The position numbers and the translations under genes were made by a program. From assembly GCA_011947345.1 (NCBI GenBank), contig JAAVTG010000665.1, forward strand, positions 169,831 to 233,830: DNA of 64,000 nt, written 5' to 3'. The notes beneath the pieces are model-generated. The model worked only from the letters and a program-made list of their open reading frames with translations, was not told the origin of the DNA and searched no databases. The DNA is from Phytophthora quininea (taxonomy: Eukaryota; Oomycota; Peronosporomycetes; Peronosporales; Peronosporaceae). Of this stretch, positions 34,362 through 46,680 are shown in pieces; position 1 is the first letter of the stretch; every line of letters starts with the position of its first letter.

Positions 34362-34434
34362 GGGGATGTAGCTCAAATGGTAGAGCGCTCGCTTAGCATG
34401 CGAGAGGTACAGGGATCGATACCCTGCTTCTCCA
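34362..34434 (+). tRNA. tRNA-Ala(AGC), unit 1
   Basis: 73 nt folding as a cloverleaf: acceptor GGGGATG/CTTCTCC, D arm GCTC/GAGC, anticodon arm CTCGC-TTAGCAT-GCGAG, T arm CAGGG-ATCGATA-CCCTG, then A73. The anticodon AGC and the G3-U70 pair are alanine identity elements. Internal A box (TAGCTCAAATGG) and B box (GGATCGATACC) are present. The 6:67 position is a U-U mismatch, shared by all copies. No CCA is encoded. No T4 stop follows until 34533. Confidence 0.96.
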
Positions 34435-34443
34435 ATCTGGTCG

Positions 34444-34532
34444 TGTTACTGTGATATAAGCAGTTGGCACCAGCACTTTCCCAAATGTGCACTTCGCGGT
34501 TCGTCTGCGAAATCTGCCGACCTTGAGTAACA
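34444..34532 (+). ncRNA. Candidate structured RNA downstream of tRNA-Ala (unit 1; repeated in every unit)
   Basis: Starting 9 nt after the tRNA, an 89-nt segment is closed by TGTTACT (34444-34450) and AGTAACA (34526-34532), a perfect 7-bp stem. Inside is a second stem, GTTGGCA (34463-34469) with TGCCGAC (34515-34521), having one G-U pair. Within it lie two hairpins: GCAC/GTGC (34473/34487) and TTCGC/GCGAA (34493/34507). TTTT, the first RNA polymerase III-type stop after the tRNA, follows immediately at 34533. The same block lies at +82 to +170 from every tRNA start. The pairing is by eye; function and existence of the RNA are inferred. Confidence 0.45.
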
Positions 34533-34541
34533 TTTTCTTTT
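34533..34541 (+). terminator. Oligo-T run, likely pol III terminator (unit 1)
   Basis: TTTTCTTTT is the first run of four or more T residues downstream of the tRNA, about 99 nt past its 3' end. It recurs at the same place in each unit, with one T fewer in the second run in unit 18 (about 51865). Confidence 0.5.
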
Positions 34542-34572
34542 GCTGACTGCTGCAAGGCCCTGTGGCTGGCAT

Positions 34573-34610
34573 CTTCGCTTGTCGCTTGTCGCGTGTCGCT
34601 TGTCGCTTTC
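34573..34610 (+). repeat. TTGTCGC heptamer microsatellite (unit 1; one per unit)
   Basis: A short tandem tract with a conserved GCGTGTC variant repeat near its end. Before that variant the number of CTTGTCG copies is 2 in units 1 and 14, 3 in units 5 and 8-12, and 4 in units 2-4, 6, 7, 15 and 16. Unit 13 lacks the variant, and units 17 and 18 are irregular. This tract explains most length differences between units. Confidence 0.9.
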
Positions 34611-35372
34611 GCCTTGCGGAGGAGGAAGGGACTCGTGTAGGCTGTGCCGGTTCCCGGCGAAGCTAGTGGGCATCCAGCAACTGTGAATCTGTGAGAAACG
34701 GGAGACACGGGAGACACGGGCGGAGGCGAGGGGAAGGCGGCTGCACGCGGTGTGTCGGCTGTGTGTGCGCGCGTCCGCGCCACTAGCGCCGTCATGGGCA
34801 ACGTTGTTGCTGCATTGTGTGGACGGCAAGGTAGAGTAGCCCGAGACCAACGGGGGCACGCGTGGGTGGAGCGAGACCAACTTCATACAGATGGAAAAGT
34901 TTCCACAGAAGCCTGCAACCGAGACAGCAGAGACGCCTCCAACCAGGCGGGCCGCACATGGCCTTGCGAACAGCAGGGTGACTCTAGAAGCTTGACCCAT
35001 GCATAGACGACCGAGTCGGCGAGGGCGCGCTGTGGCCGAACAGATTCGCGGCGCGCGCGCATGCGAGCGATCTTTCGCGCGAGATCTGCATTCCAGGTCA
35101 TTCCAGGTGAAGGGATGGCGTTGAGGACGCGTGGGGAGAAGTGTAGCGCGGTGATGGCGCGCCGTTGCTCGGTAACATGGTGGTCAATAGATGGATCCGC
35201 GGTGGTGGCGGTCGTGTTGTTTGGTGTTTGTGATTGGTGTTGATGACCGTAGGCGGTGTCGCGGGATCCAGCAATGGTTTGTGAGCGTTGTGGCGGCGCT
35301 TTTAGAGTGTGGGTTGGTGCGGTTTGTTTTTGGTGTGTTTGTGATGTGGTAGGGCGAGTAAGTTGTTGTCCA

Positions 35373-35445
35373 GGGGATGTAGCTCAAATGGTAGAGCGCT
35401 CGCTTAGCATGCGAGAGGTACAGGGATCGATACCCTGCTTCTCCA
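35373..35445 (+). tRNA. tRNA-Ala(AGC), unit 2
   Basis: Identical to the unit 1 gene, 1011 bp further on. Its heptamer tract has two more repeats than unit 1. Confidence 0.96.
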
Positions 35446-36397
35446 ATCTGGTCGTGTTACTGTGATATAAGCAGTTGGCACCAGCACTTTCCCAAATGTG
35501 CACTTCGCGGTTCGTCTGCGAAATCTGCCGACCTTGAGTAACATTTTCTTTTGCTGACTGCTGCAAGGCCCTGTGGCTGGCATCTTCGCTTGTCGCTTGT
35601 CGCTTGTCGCTTGTCGCGTGTCGCTTGTCGCTTTCGCCTTGCGGAGGAGGAAGGGACTCGTGTAGGCTGTGCCGGTTCCCGGCGAAGCTAGTGGGCATCC
35701 AGCAACTGTGAATCTGTGAGAAACGGGAGACACGGGAGACACGGGCGGAGGCGAGGGGAAGGCGGCTGCACGCGGTGTGTCGGCTGTGTGTGCGCGCGTC
35801 CGCGCCACTAGCGCCGTCATGGGCAACGTTGTTGCTGCATTGTGTGGACGGCAAGGTAGAGTAGCCCGAGACCAACGGGGGCACGCGTGGGTGGAGCGAG
35901 ACCAACTTCATACAGATGGAAAAGTTTCCACAGAAGCCTGCAACCGAGACAGCAGAGACGCCTCCAACCAGGCGGGCCGCACATGGCCTTGCGAACAGCA
36001 GGGTGACTCTAGAAGCTTGACCCATGCATAGACGACCGAGTCGGCGAGGGCGCGCTGTGGCCGAACAGATTCGCGGCGCGCGCGCATGCGAGCGATCTTT
36101 CGCGCGAGATCTGCATTCCAGGTCATTCCAGGTGAAGGGATGGCGTTGAGGACGCGTGGGGAGAAGTGTAGCGCGGTGATGGCGCGCCGTTGCTCGGTAA
36201 CATGGTGGTCAATAGATGGATCCGCGGTGGTGGCGGTCGTGTTGTTTGGTGTTTGTGATTGGTGTTGATGACCGTAGGCGGTGTCGCGGGATCCAGCAAT
36301 GGTTTGTGAGCGTTGTGGCGGCGCTTTTAGAGTGTGGGTTGGTGCGGTTTGTTTTTGGTGTGTTTGTGATGTGGTAGGGCGAGTAAGTTGTTGTCCA

Positions 36398-36470
36398 GGG
36401 GATGTAGCTCAAATGGTAGAGCGCTCGCTTAGCATGCGAGAGGTACAGGGATCGATACCCTGCTTCTCCA
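36398..36470 (+). tRNA. tRNA-Ala(AGC), unit 3
   Basis: Identical gene, 1025 bp after unit 2. Confidence 0.96.
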
Positions 36471-37423
36471 ATCTGGTCGTGTTACTGTGATATAAGCAGT
36501 TGGCACCAGCACTTTCCCAAATGTGCACTTCGCGGTTCGTCTGCGAAATCTGCCGACCTTGAGTAACATTTTCTTTTGCTGACTGCTGCAAGGCCCTGTG
36601 GCTGGCATCTTCGCTTGTCGCTTGTCGCTTGTCGCTTGTCGCGTGTCGCTTGTCGCTTTCGCCTTGCGGAGGAGGAAGGGACTCGTGTAGGCTGTGCCGG
36701 TTCCCGGCGAAGCTAGTGGGCATCCAGCAACTGTGAATCTGTGAGAAACGGGAGACACGGGAGACACGGGCGGAGGCGAGGGGAAGGCGGCTGCACGCGG
36801 TGTGTCGGCTGTGTGTGCGCGCGTCCGCGCCACTAGCGCCGTCATGGGCAACGTTGTTGCTGCATTGTGTGGACGGCAAGGTAGAGTAGCCCGAGACCAA
36901 CGGGGGCACGCGTGGGTGGAGCGAGACCAACTTCATACAGATGGAAAAGTTTCCACAGAAGCCTGCAACCGAGACAGCAGAGACGCCTCCAACCAGGCGG
37001 GCCGCACATGGCCTTGCGAACAGCAGGGTGACTCTAGAAGCTTGACCCATGCATAGACGACCGAGTCGGCGAGGGCGCGCTGTGGCCGAACAGATTCGCG
37101 GCGCGCGCGCATGCGAGCGATCTTTCGCGCGAGATCTGCATTCCAGGTCATTCCAGGTGAAGGGATGGCGTTGAGGACGCGTGGGGGAGAAGTGTAGCGC
37201 GGTGATGGCGCGCCGTTGCTCGGTAACATGGTGGTCAATAGATGGATCCGCGGTGGTGGCGGTCGTGTTGTTTGGTGTTTGTGATTGGTGTTGATGACCG
37301 TAGGCGGTGTCGCGGGATCCAGCAATGGTTTGTGAGCGTTGTGGCGGCGCTTTTAGAGTGTGGGTTGGTGCGGTTTGTTTTTGGTGTGTTTGTGATGTGG
37401 TAGGGCGAGTAAGTTGTTGTCCA

Positions 37424-37496
37424 GGGGATGTAGCTCAAATGGTAGAGCGCTCGCTTAGCATGCGAGAGGTACAGGGATCGATACCCTGCTTCTCCA
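37424..37496 (+). tRNA. tRNA-Ala(AGC), unit 4
   Basis: Identical gene, 1026 bp after unit 3. The upstream segment has one extra G in a G run near 37186. Confidence 0.96.
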
Positions 37497-38448
37497 ATCT
37501 GGTCGTGTTACTGTGATATAAGCAGTTGGCACCAGCACTTTCCCAAATGTGCACTTCGCGGTTCGTCTGCGAAATCTGCCGACCTTGAGTAACATTTTCT
37601 TTTGCTGACTGCTGCAAGGCCCTGTGGCTGGCATCTTCGCTTGTCGCTTGTCGCTTGTCGCTTGTCGCGTGTCGCTTGTCGCTTTCGCCTTGCGGAGGAG
37701 GAAGGGACTCGTGTAGGCTGTGCCGGTTCCCGGCGAAGCTAGTGGGCATCCAGCAACTGTGAATCTGTGAGAAACGGGAGACACGGGAGACACGGGCGGA
37801 GGCGAGGGGAAGGCGGCTGCACGCGGTGTGTCGGCTGTGTGTGCGCGCGTCCGCGCCACTAGCGCCGTCATGGGCAACGTTGTTGCTGCATTGTGTGGAC
37901 GGCAAGGTAGAGTAGCCCGAGACCAACGGGGGCACGCGTGGGTGGAGCGAGACCAACTTCATACAGATGGAAAAGTTTCCACAGAAGCCTGCAACCGAGA
38001 CAGCAGAGACGCCTCCAACCAGGCGGGCCGCACATGGCCTTGCGAACAGCAGGGTGACTCTAGAAGCTTGACCCATGCATAGACGACCGAGTCGGCGAGG
38101 GCGCGCTGTGGCCGAACAGATTCGCGGCGCGCGCGCATGCGAGCGATCTTTCGCGCGAGATCTGCATTCCAGGTCATTCCAGGTGAAGGGATGGCGTTGA
38201 GGACGCGTGGGGAGAAGTGTAGCGCGGTGATGGCGCGCCGTTGCTCGGTAACATGGTGGTCAATAGATGGATCCGCGGTGGTGGCGGTCGTGTTGTTTGG
38301 TGTTTGTGATTGGTGTTGATGACCGTAGGCGGTGTCGCGGGATCCAGCAATGGTTTGTGAGCGTTGTGGCGGCGCTTTTAGAGTGTGGGTTGGTGCGGTT
38401 TGTTTTTGGTGTGTTTGTGATGTGGTAGGGCGAGTAAGTTGTTGTCCA

Positions 38449-38521
38449 GGGGATGTAGCTCAAATGGTAGAGCGCTCGCTTAGCATGCGAGAGGTACAGG
38501 GATCGATACCCTGCTTCTCCA
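38449..38521 (+). tRNA. tRNA-Ala(AGC), unit 5
   Basis: Identical gene, 1025 bp after unit 4; followed by a three-repeat heptamer tract. Confidence 0.96.
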
Positions 38522-39466
38522 ATCTGGTCGTGTTACTGTGATATAAGCAGTTGGCACCAGCACTTTCCCAAATGTGCACTTCGCGGTTCGTCTGCGAAAT
38601 CTGCCGACCTTGAGTAACATTTTCTTTTGCTGACTGCTGCAAGGCCCTGTGGCTGGCATCTTCGCTTGTCGCTTGTCGCTTGTCGCGTGTCGCTTGTCGC
38701 TTTCGCCTTGCGGAGGAGGAAGGGACTCGTGTAGGCTGTGCCGGTTCCCGGCGAAGCTAGTGGGCATCCAGCAACTGTGAATCTGTGAGAAACGGGAGAC
38801 ACGGGAGACACGGGCGGAGGCGAGGGGAAGGCGGCTGCACGCGGTGTGTCGGCTGTGTGTGCGCGCGTCCGCGCCACTAGCGCCGTCATGGGCAACGTTG
38901 TTGCTGCATTGTGTGGACGGCAAGGTAGAGTAGCCCGAGACCAACGGGGGCACGCGTGGGTGGAGCGAGACCAACTTCATACAGATGGAAAAGTTTCCAC
39001 AGAAGCCTGCAACCGAGACAGCAGAGACGCCTCCAACCAGGCGGGCCGCACATGGCCTTGCGAACAGCAGGGTGACTCTAGAAGCTTGACCCATGCATAG
39101 ACGACCGAGTCGGCGAGGGCGCGCTGTGGCCGAACAGATTCGCGGCGCGCGCGCATGCGAGCGATCTTTCGCGCGAGATCTGCATTCCAGGTCATTCCAG
39201 GTGAAGGGATGGCGTTGAGGACGCGTGGGGAGAAGTGTAGCGCGGTGATGGCGCGCCGTTGCTCGGTAACATGGTGGTCAATAGATGGATCCGCGGTGGT
39301 GGCGGTCGTGTTGTTTGGTGTTTGTGATTGGTGTTGATGACCGTAGGCGGTGTCGCGGGATCCAGCAATGGTTTGTGAGCGTTGTGGCGGCGCTTTTAGA
39401 GTGTGGGTTGGTGCGGTTTGTTTTTGGTGTGTTTGTGATGTGGTAGGGCGAGTAAGTTGTTGTCCA

Positions 39467-39539
39467 GGGGATGTAGCTCAAATGGTAGAGCGCTCGCTTA
39501 GCATGCGAGAGGTACAGGGATCGATACCCTGCTTCTCCA
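39467..39539 (+). tRNA. tRNA-Ala(AGC), unit 6
   Basis: Identical gene, 1018 bp after unit 5; four-repeat heptamer tract. Confidence 0.96.
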
Positions 39540-40491
39540 ATCTGGTCGTGTTACTGTGATATAAGCAGTTGGCACCAGCACTTTCCCAAATGTGCACTTC
39601 GCGGTTCGTCTGCGAAATCTGCCGACCTTGAGTAACATTTTCTTTTGCTGACTGCTGCAAGGCCCTGTGGCTGGCATCTTCGCTTGTCGCTTGTCGCTTG
39701 TCGCTTGTCGCGTGTCGCTTGTCGCTTTCGCCTTGCGGAGGAGGAAGGGACTCGTGTAGGCTGTGCCGGTTCCCGGCGAAGCTAGTGGGCATCCAGCAAC
39801 TGTGAATCTGTGAGAAACGGGAGACACGGGAGACACGGGCGGAGGCGAGGGGAAGGCGGCTGCACGCGGTGTGTCGGCTGTGTGTGCGCGCGTCCGCGCC
39901 ACTAGCGCCGTCATGGGCAACGTTGTTGCTGCATTGTGTGGACGGCAAGGTAGAGTAGCCCGAGACCAACGGGGGCACGCGTGGGTGGAGCGAGACCAAC
40001 TTCATACAGATGGAAAAGTTTCCACAGAAGCCTGCAACCGAGACAGCAGAGACGCCTCCAACCAGGCGGGCCGCACATGGCCTTGCGAACAGCAGGGTGA
40101 CTCTAGAAGCTTGACCCATGCATAGACGACCGAGTCGGCGAGGGCGCGCTGTGGCCGAACAGATTCGCGGCGCGCGCGCATGCGAGCGATCTTTCGCGCG
40201 AGATCTGCATTCCAGGTCATTCCAGGTGAAGGGATGGCGTTGAGGACGCGTGGGGAGAAGTGTAGCGCGGTGATGGCGCGCCGTTGCTCGGTAACATGGT
40301 GGTCAATAGATGGATCCGCGGTGGTGGCGGTCGTGTTGTTTGGTGTTTGTGATTGGTGTTGATGACCGTAGGCGGTGTCGCGGGATCCAGCAATGGTTTG
40401 TGAGCGTTGTGGCGGCGCTTTTAGAGTGTGGGTTGGTGCGGTTTGTTTTTGGTGTGTTTGTGATGTGGTAGGGCGAGTAAGTTGTTGTCCA

Positions 40492-40564
40492 GGGGATGTA
40501 GCTCAAATGGTAGAGCGCTCGCTTAGCATGCGAGAGGTACAGGGATCGATACCCTGCTTCTCCA
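40492..40564 (+). tRNA. tRNA-Ala(AGC), unit 7
   Basis: Identical gene, 1025 bp after unit 6. The heptamer tract is disturbed near 40741, where GTCAGCTTG replaces GTCGCTTG. Confidence 0.96.
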
Positions 40565-41517
40565 ATCTGGTCGTGTTACTGTGATATAAGCAGTTGGCAC
40601 CAGCACTTTCCCAAATGTGCACTTCGCGGTTCGTCTGCGAAATCTGCCGACCTTGAGTAACATTTTCTTTTGCTGACTGCTGCAAGGCCCTGTGGCTGGC
40701 ATCTTCGCTTGTCGCTTGTCGCTTGTCGCTTGTCGCGTGTCAGCTTGTCGCTTTCGCCTTGCGGAGGAGGAAGGGACTCGTGTAGGCTGTGCCGGTTCCC
40801 GGCGAAGCTAGTGGGCATCCAGCAACTGTGAATCTGTGAGAAACGGGAGACACGGGAGACACGGGCGGAGGCGAGGGGAAGGCGGCTGCACGCGGTGTGT
40901 CGGCTGTGTGTGCGCGCGTCCGCGCCACTAGCGCCGTCATGGGCAACGTTGTTGCTGCATTGTGTGGACGGCAAGGTAGAGTAGCCCGAGACCAACGGGG
41001 GCACGCGTGGGTGGAGCGAGACCAACTTCATACAGATGGAAAAGTTTCCACAGAAGCCTGCAACCGAGACAGCAGAGACGCCTCCAACCAGGCGGGCCGC
41101 ACATGGCCTTGCGAACAGCAGGGTGACTCTAGAAGCTTGACCCATGCATAGACGACCGAGTCGGCGAGGGCGCGCTGTGGCCGAACAGATTCGCGGCGCG
41201 CGCGCATGCGAGCGATCTTTCGCGCGAGATCTGCATTCCAGGTCATTCCAGGTGAAGGGATGGCGTTGAGGACGCGTGGGGAGAAGTGTAGCGCGGTGAT
41301 GGCGCGCCGTTGCTCGGTAACATGGTGGTCAATAGATGGATCCGCGGTGGTGGCGGTCGTGTTGTTTGGTGTTTGTGATTGGTGTTGATGACCGTAGGCG
41401 GTGTCGCGGGATCCAGCAATGGTTTGTGAGCGTTGTGGCGGCGCTTTTAGAGTGTGGGTTGGTGCGGTTTGTTTTTGGTGTGTTTGTGATGTGGTAGGGC
41501 GAGTAAGTTGTTGTCCA

Positions 41518-41590
41518 GGGGATGTAGCTCAAATGGTAGAGCGCTCGCTTAGCATGCGAGAGGTACAGGGATCGATACCCTGCTTCTCCA
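41518..41590 (+). tRNA. tRNA-Ala(AGC), unit 8
   Basis: Identical gene, 1026 bp after unit 7; first of a run of units with identical 1018-bp spacing. Confidence 0.96.
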
Positions 41591-42535
41591 ATCTGGTCGT
41601 GTTACTGTGATATAAGCAGTTGGCACCAGCACTTTCCCAAATGTGCACTTCGCGGTTCGTCTGCGAAATCTGCCGACCTTGAGTAACATTTTCTTTTGCT
41701 GACTGCTGCAAGGCCCTGTGGCTGGCATCTTCGCTTGTCGCTTGTCGCTTGTCGCGTGTCGCTTGTCGCTTTCGCCTTGCGGAGGAGGAAGGGACTCGTG
41801 TAGGCTGTGCCGGTTCCCGGCGAAGCTAGTGGGCATCCAGCAACTGTGAATCTGTGAGAAACGGGAGACACGGGAGACACGGGCGGAGGCGAGGGGAAGG
41901 CGGCTGCACGCGGTGTGTCGGCTGTGTGTGCGCGCGTCCGCGCCACTAGCGCCGTCATGGGCAACGTTGTTGCTGCATTGTGTGGACGGCAAGGTAGAGT
42001 AGCCCGAGACCAACGGGGGCACGCGTGGGTGGAGCGAGACCAACTTCATACAGATGGAAAAGTTTCCACAGAAGCCTGCAACCGAGACAGCAGAGACGCC
42101 TCCAACCAGGCGGGCCGCACATGGCCTTGCGAACAGCAGGGTGACTCTAGAAGCTTGACCCATGCATAGACGACCGAGTCGGCGAGGGCGCGCTGTGGCC
42201 GAACAGATTCGCGGCGCGCGCGCATGCGAGCGATCTTTCGCGCGAGATCTGCATTCCAGGTCATTCCAGGTGAAGGGATGGCGTTGAGGACGCGTGGGGA
42301 GAAGTGTAGCGCGGTGATGGCGCGCCGTTGCTCGGTAACATGGTGGTCAATAGATGGATCCGCGGTGGTGGCGGTCGTGTTGTTTGGTGTTTGTGATTGG
42401 TGTTGATGACCGTAGGCGGTGTCGCGGGATCCAGCAATGGTTTGTGAGCGTTGTGGCGGCGCTTTTAGAGTGTGGGTTGGTGCGGTTTGTTTTTGGTGTG
42501 TTTGTGATGTGGTAGGGCGAGTAAGTTGTTGTCCA

Positions 42536-42608
42536 GGGGATGTAGCTCAAATGGTAGAGCGCTCGCTTAGCATGCGAGAGGTACAGGGATCGATACCCTG
42601 CTTCTCCA
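42536..42608 (+). tRNA. tRNA-Ala(AGC), unit 9
   Basis: Identical gene, 1018 bp after unit 8. Confidence 0.96.
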
Positions 42609-43553
42609 ATCTGGTCGTGTTACTGTGATATAAGCAGTTGGCACCAGCACTTTCCCAAATGTGCACTTCGCGGTTCGTCTGCGAAATCTGCCGACCTTGA
42701 GTAACATTTTCTTTTGCTGACTGCTGCAAGGCCCTGTGGCTGGCATCTTCGCTTGTCGCTTGTCGCTTGTCGCGTGTCGCTTGTCGCTTTCGCCTTGCGG
42801 AGGAGGAAGGGACTCGTGTAGGCTGTGCCGGTTCCCGGCGAAGCTAGTGGGCATCCAGCAACTGTGAATCTGTGAGAAACGGGAGACACGGGAGACACGG
42901 GCGGAGGCGAGGGGAAGGCGGCTGCACGCGGTGTGTCGGCTGTGTGTGCGCGCGTCCGCGCCACTAGCGCCGTCATGGGCAACGTTGTTGCTGCATTGTG
43001 TGGACGGCAAGGTAGAGTAGCCCGAGACCAACGGGGGCACGCGTGGGTGGAGCGAGACCAACTTCATACAGATGGAAAAGTTTCCACAGAAGCCTGCAAC
43101 CGAGACAGCAGAGACGCCTCCAACCAGGCGGGCCGCACATGGCCTTGCGAACAGCAGGGTGACTCTAGAAGCTTGACCCATGCATAGACGACCGAGTCGG
43201 CGAGGGCGCGCTGTGGCCGAACAGATTCGCGGCGCGCGCGCATGCGAGCGATCTTTCGCGCGAGATCTGCATTCCAGGTCATTCCAGGTGAAGGGATGGC
43301 GTTGAGGACGCGTGGGGAGAAGTGTAGCGCGGTGATGGCGCGCCGTTGCTCGGTAACATGGTGGTCAATAGATGGATCCGCGGTGGTGGCGGTCGTGTTG
43401 TTTGGTGTTTGTGATTGGTGTTGATGACCGTAGGCGGTGTCGCGGGATCCAGCAATGGTTTGTGAGCGTTGTGGCGGCGCTTTTAGAGTGTGGGTTGGTG
43501 CGGTTTGTTTTTGGTGTGTTTGTGATGTGGTAGGGCGAGTAAGTTGTTGTCCA

Positions 43554-43626
43554 GGGGATGTAGCTCAAATGGTAGAGCGCTCGCTTAGCATGCGAGAGGT
43601 ACAGGGATCGATACCCTGCTTCTCCA
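43554..43626 (+). tRNA. tRNA-Ala(AGC), unit 10
   Basis: Identical gene, 1018 bp after unit 9. Confidence 0.96.
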
Positions 43627-44571
43627 ATCTGGTCGTGTTACTGTGATATAAGCAGTTGGCACCAGCACTTTCCCAAATGTGCACTTCGCGGTTCGTCTGC
43701 GAAATCTGCCGACCTTGAGTAACATTTTCTTTTGCTGACTGCTGCAAGGCCCTGTGGCTGGCATCTTCGCTTGTCGCTTGTCGCTTGTCGCGTGTCGCTT
43801 GTCGCTTTCGCCTTGCGGAGGAGGAAGGGACTCGTGTAGGCTGTGCCGGTTCCCGGCGAAGCTAGTGGGCATCCAGCAACTGTGAATCTGTGAGAAACGG
43901 GAGACACGGGAGACACGGGCGGAGGCGAGGGGAAGGCGGCTGCACGCGGTGTGTCGGCTGTGTGTGCGCGCGTCCGCGCCACTAGCGCCGTCATGGGCAA
44001 CGTTGTTGCTGCATTGTGTGGACGGCAAGGTAGAGTAGCCCGAGACCAACGGGGGCACGCGTGGGTGGAGCGAGACCAACTTCATACAGATGGAAAAGTT
44101 TCCACAGAAGCCTGCAACCGAGACAGCAGAGACGCCTCCAACCAGGCGGGCCGCACATGGCCTTGCGAACAGCAGGGTGACTCTAGAAGCTTGACCCATG
44201 CATAGACGACCGAGTCGGCGAGGGCGCGCTGTGGCCGAACAGATTCGCGGCGCGCGCGCATGCGAGCGATCTTTCGCGCGAGATCTGCATTCCAGGTCAT
44301 TCCAGGTGAAGGGATGGCGTTGAGGACGCGTGGGGAGAAGTGTAGCGCGGTGATGGCGCGCCGTTGCTCGGTAACATGGTGGTCAATAGATGGATCCGCG
44401 GTGGTGGCGGTCGTGTTGTTTGGTGTTTGTGATTGGTGTTGATGACCGTAGGCGGTGTCGCGGGATCCAGCAATGGTTTGTGAGCGTTGTGGCGGCGCTT
44501 TTAGAGTGTGGGTTGGTGCGGTTTGTTTTTGGTGTGTTTGTGATGTGGTAGGGCGAGTAAGTTGTTGTCCA

Positions 44572-44644
44572 GGGGATGTAGCTCAAATGGTAGAGCGCTC
44601 GCTTAGCATGCGAGAGGTACAGGGATCGATACCCTGCTTCTCCA
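44572..44644 (+). tRNA. tRNA-Ala(AGC), unit 11
   Basis: Identical gene, 1018 bp after unit 10. Confidence 0.96.
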
Positions 44645-45589
44645 ATCTGGTCGTGTTACTGTGATATAAGCAGTTGGCACCAGCACTTTCCCAAATGTGC
44701 ACTTCGCGGTTCGTCTGCGAAATCTGCCGACCTTGAGTAACATTTTCTTTTGCTGACTGCTGCAAGGCCCTGTGGCTGGCATCTTCGCTTGTCGCTTGTC
44801 GCTTGTCGCGTGTCGCTTGTCGCTTTCGCCTTGCGGAGGAGGAAGGGACTCGTGTAGGCTGTGCCGGTTCCCGGCGAAGCTAGTGGGCATCCAGCAACTG
44901 TGAATCTGTGAGAAACGGGAGACACGGGAGACACGGGCGGAGGCGAGGGGAAGGCGGCTGCACGCGGTGTGTCGGCTGTGTGTGCGCGCGTCCGCGCCAC
45001 TAGCGCCGTCATGGGCAACGTTGTTGCTGCATTGTGTGGACGGCAAGGTAGAGTAGCCCGAGACCAACGGGGGCACGCGTGGGTGGAGCGAGACCAACTT
45101 CATACAGATGGAAAAGTTTCCACAGAAGCCTGCAACCGAGACAGCAGAGACGCCTCCAACCAGGCGGGCCGCACATGGCCTTGCGAACAGCAGGGTGACT
45201 CTAGAAGCTTGACCCATGCATAGACGACCGAGTCGGCGAGGGCGCGCTGTGGCCGAACAGATTCGCGGCGCGCGCGCATGCGAGCGATCTTTCGCGCGAG
45301 ATCTGCATTCCAGGTCATTCCAGGTGAAGGGATGGCGTTGAGGACGCGTGGGGAGAAGTGTAGCGCGGTGATGGCGCGCCGTTGCTCGGTAACATGGTGG
45401 TCAATAGATGGATCCGCGGTGGTGGCGGTCGTGTTGTTTGGTGTTTGTGATTGGTGTTGATGACCGTAGGCGGTGTCGCGGGATCCAGCAATGGTTTGTG
45501 AGCGTTGTGGCGGCGCTTTTAGAGTGTGGGTTGGTGCGGTTTGTTTTTGGTGTGTTTGTGATGTGGTAGGGCGAGTAAGTTGTTGTCCA

Positions 45590-45662
45590 GGGGATGTAGC
45601 TCAAATGGTAGAGCGCTCGCTTAGCATGCGAGAGGTACAGGGATCGATACCCTGCTTCTCCA
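45590..45662 (+). tRNA. tRNA-Ala(AGC), unit 12
   Basis: Identical gene, 1018 bp after unit 11. The rest of the unit has private changes: CACAGGAG at 45952, one G lost near 45966 and an extra A near 46019. Confidence 0.96.
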
Positions 45663-46607
45663 ATCTGGTCGTGTTACTGTGATATAAGCAGTTGGCACCA
45701 GCACTTTCCCAAATGTGCACTTCGCGGTTCGTCTGCGAAATCTGCCGACCTTGAGTAACATTTTCTTTTGCTGACTGCTGCAAGGCCCTGTGGCTGGCAT
45801 CTTCGCTTGTCGCTTGTCGCTTGTCGCGTGTCGCTTGTCGCTTTCGCCTTGCGGAGGAGGAAGGGACTCGTGTAGGCTGTGCCGGTTCCCGGCGAAGCTA
45901 GTGGGCATCCAGCAACTGTGAATCTGTGAGAAACGGGAGACACAGGAGACACGGGCGGAGGCGAGGGAAGGCGGCTGCACGCGGTGTGTCGGCTGTGTGT
46001 GCGCGCGTCCGCGCCACTAAGCGCCGTCATGGGCAACGTTGTTGCTGCATTGTGTGGACGGCAAGGTAGAGTAGCCCGAGACCAACGGGGGCACGCGTGG
46101 GTGGAGCGAGACCAACTTCATACAGATGGAAAAGTTTCCACAGAAGCCTGCAACCGAGACAGCAGAGACGCCTCCAACCAGGCGGGCCGCACATGGCCTT
46201 GCGAACAGCAGGGTGACTCTAGAAGCTTGACCCATGCATAGACGACCGAGTCGGCGAGGGCGCGCTGTGGCCGAACAGATTCGCGGCGCGCGCGCATGCG
46301 AGCGATCTTTCGCGCGAGATCTGCATTCCAGGTCATTCCAGGTGAAGGGATGGCGTTGAGGACGCGTGGGGAGAAGTGTAGCGCGGTGATGGCGCGCCGT
46401 TGCTCGGTAACATGGTGGTCAATAGATGGATCCGCGGTGGTGGCGGTCGTGTTGTTTGGTGTTTGTGATTGGTGTTGATGACCGTAGGCGGTGTCGCGGG
46501 ATCCAGCAATGGTTTGTGAGCGTTGTGGCGGCGCTTTTAGAGTGTGGGTTGGTGCGGTTTGTTTTTGGTGTGTTTGTGATGTGGTAGGGCGAGTAAGTTG
46601 TTGTCCA

Positions 46608-46680
46608 GGGGATGTAGCTCAAATGGTAGAGCGCTCGCTTAGCATGCGAGAGGTACAGGGATCGATACCCTGCTTCTCCA
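46608..46680 (+). tRNA. tRNA-Ala(AGC), unit 13
   Basis: Identical gene, 1018 bp after unit 12. The heptamer tract lacks the GCGTGTC variant repeat. Confidence 0.96.

Noticed and set aside
34444..34532. Box C/D snoRNA or selenocysteine tRNA as identity of the candidate RNA
   Set aside because: GTGATAT is a poor C box, no CTGA D box lies before the closing stem, and there is no TCA anticodon hairpin; left unclassified.
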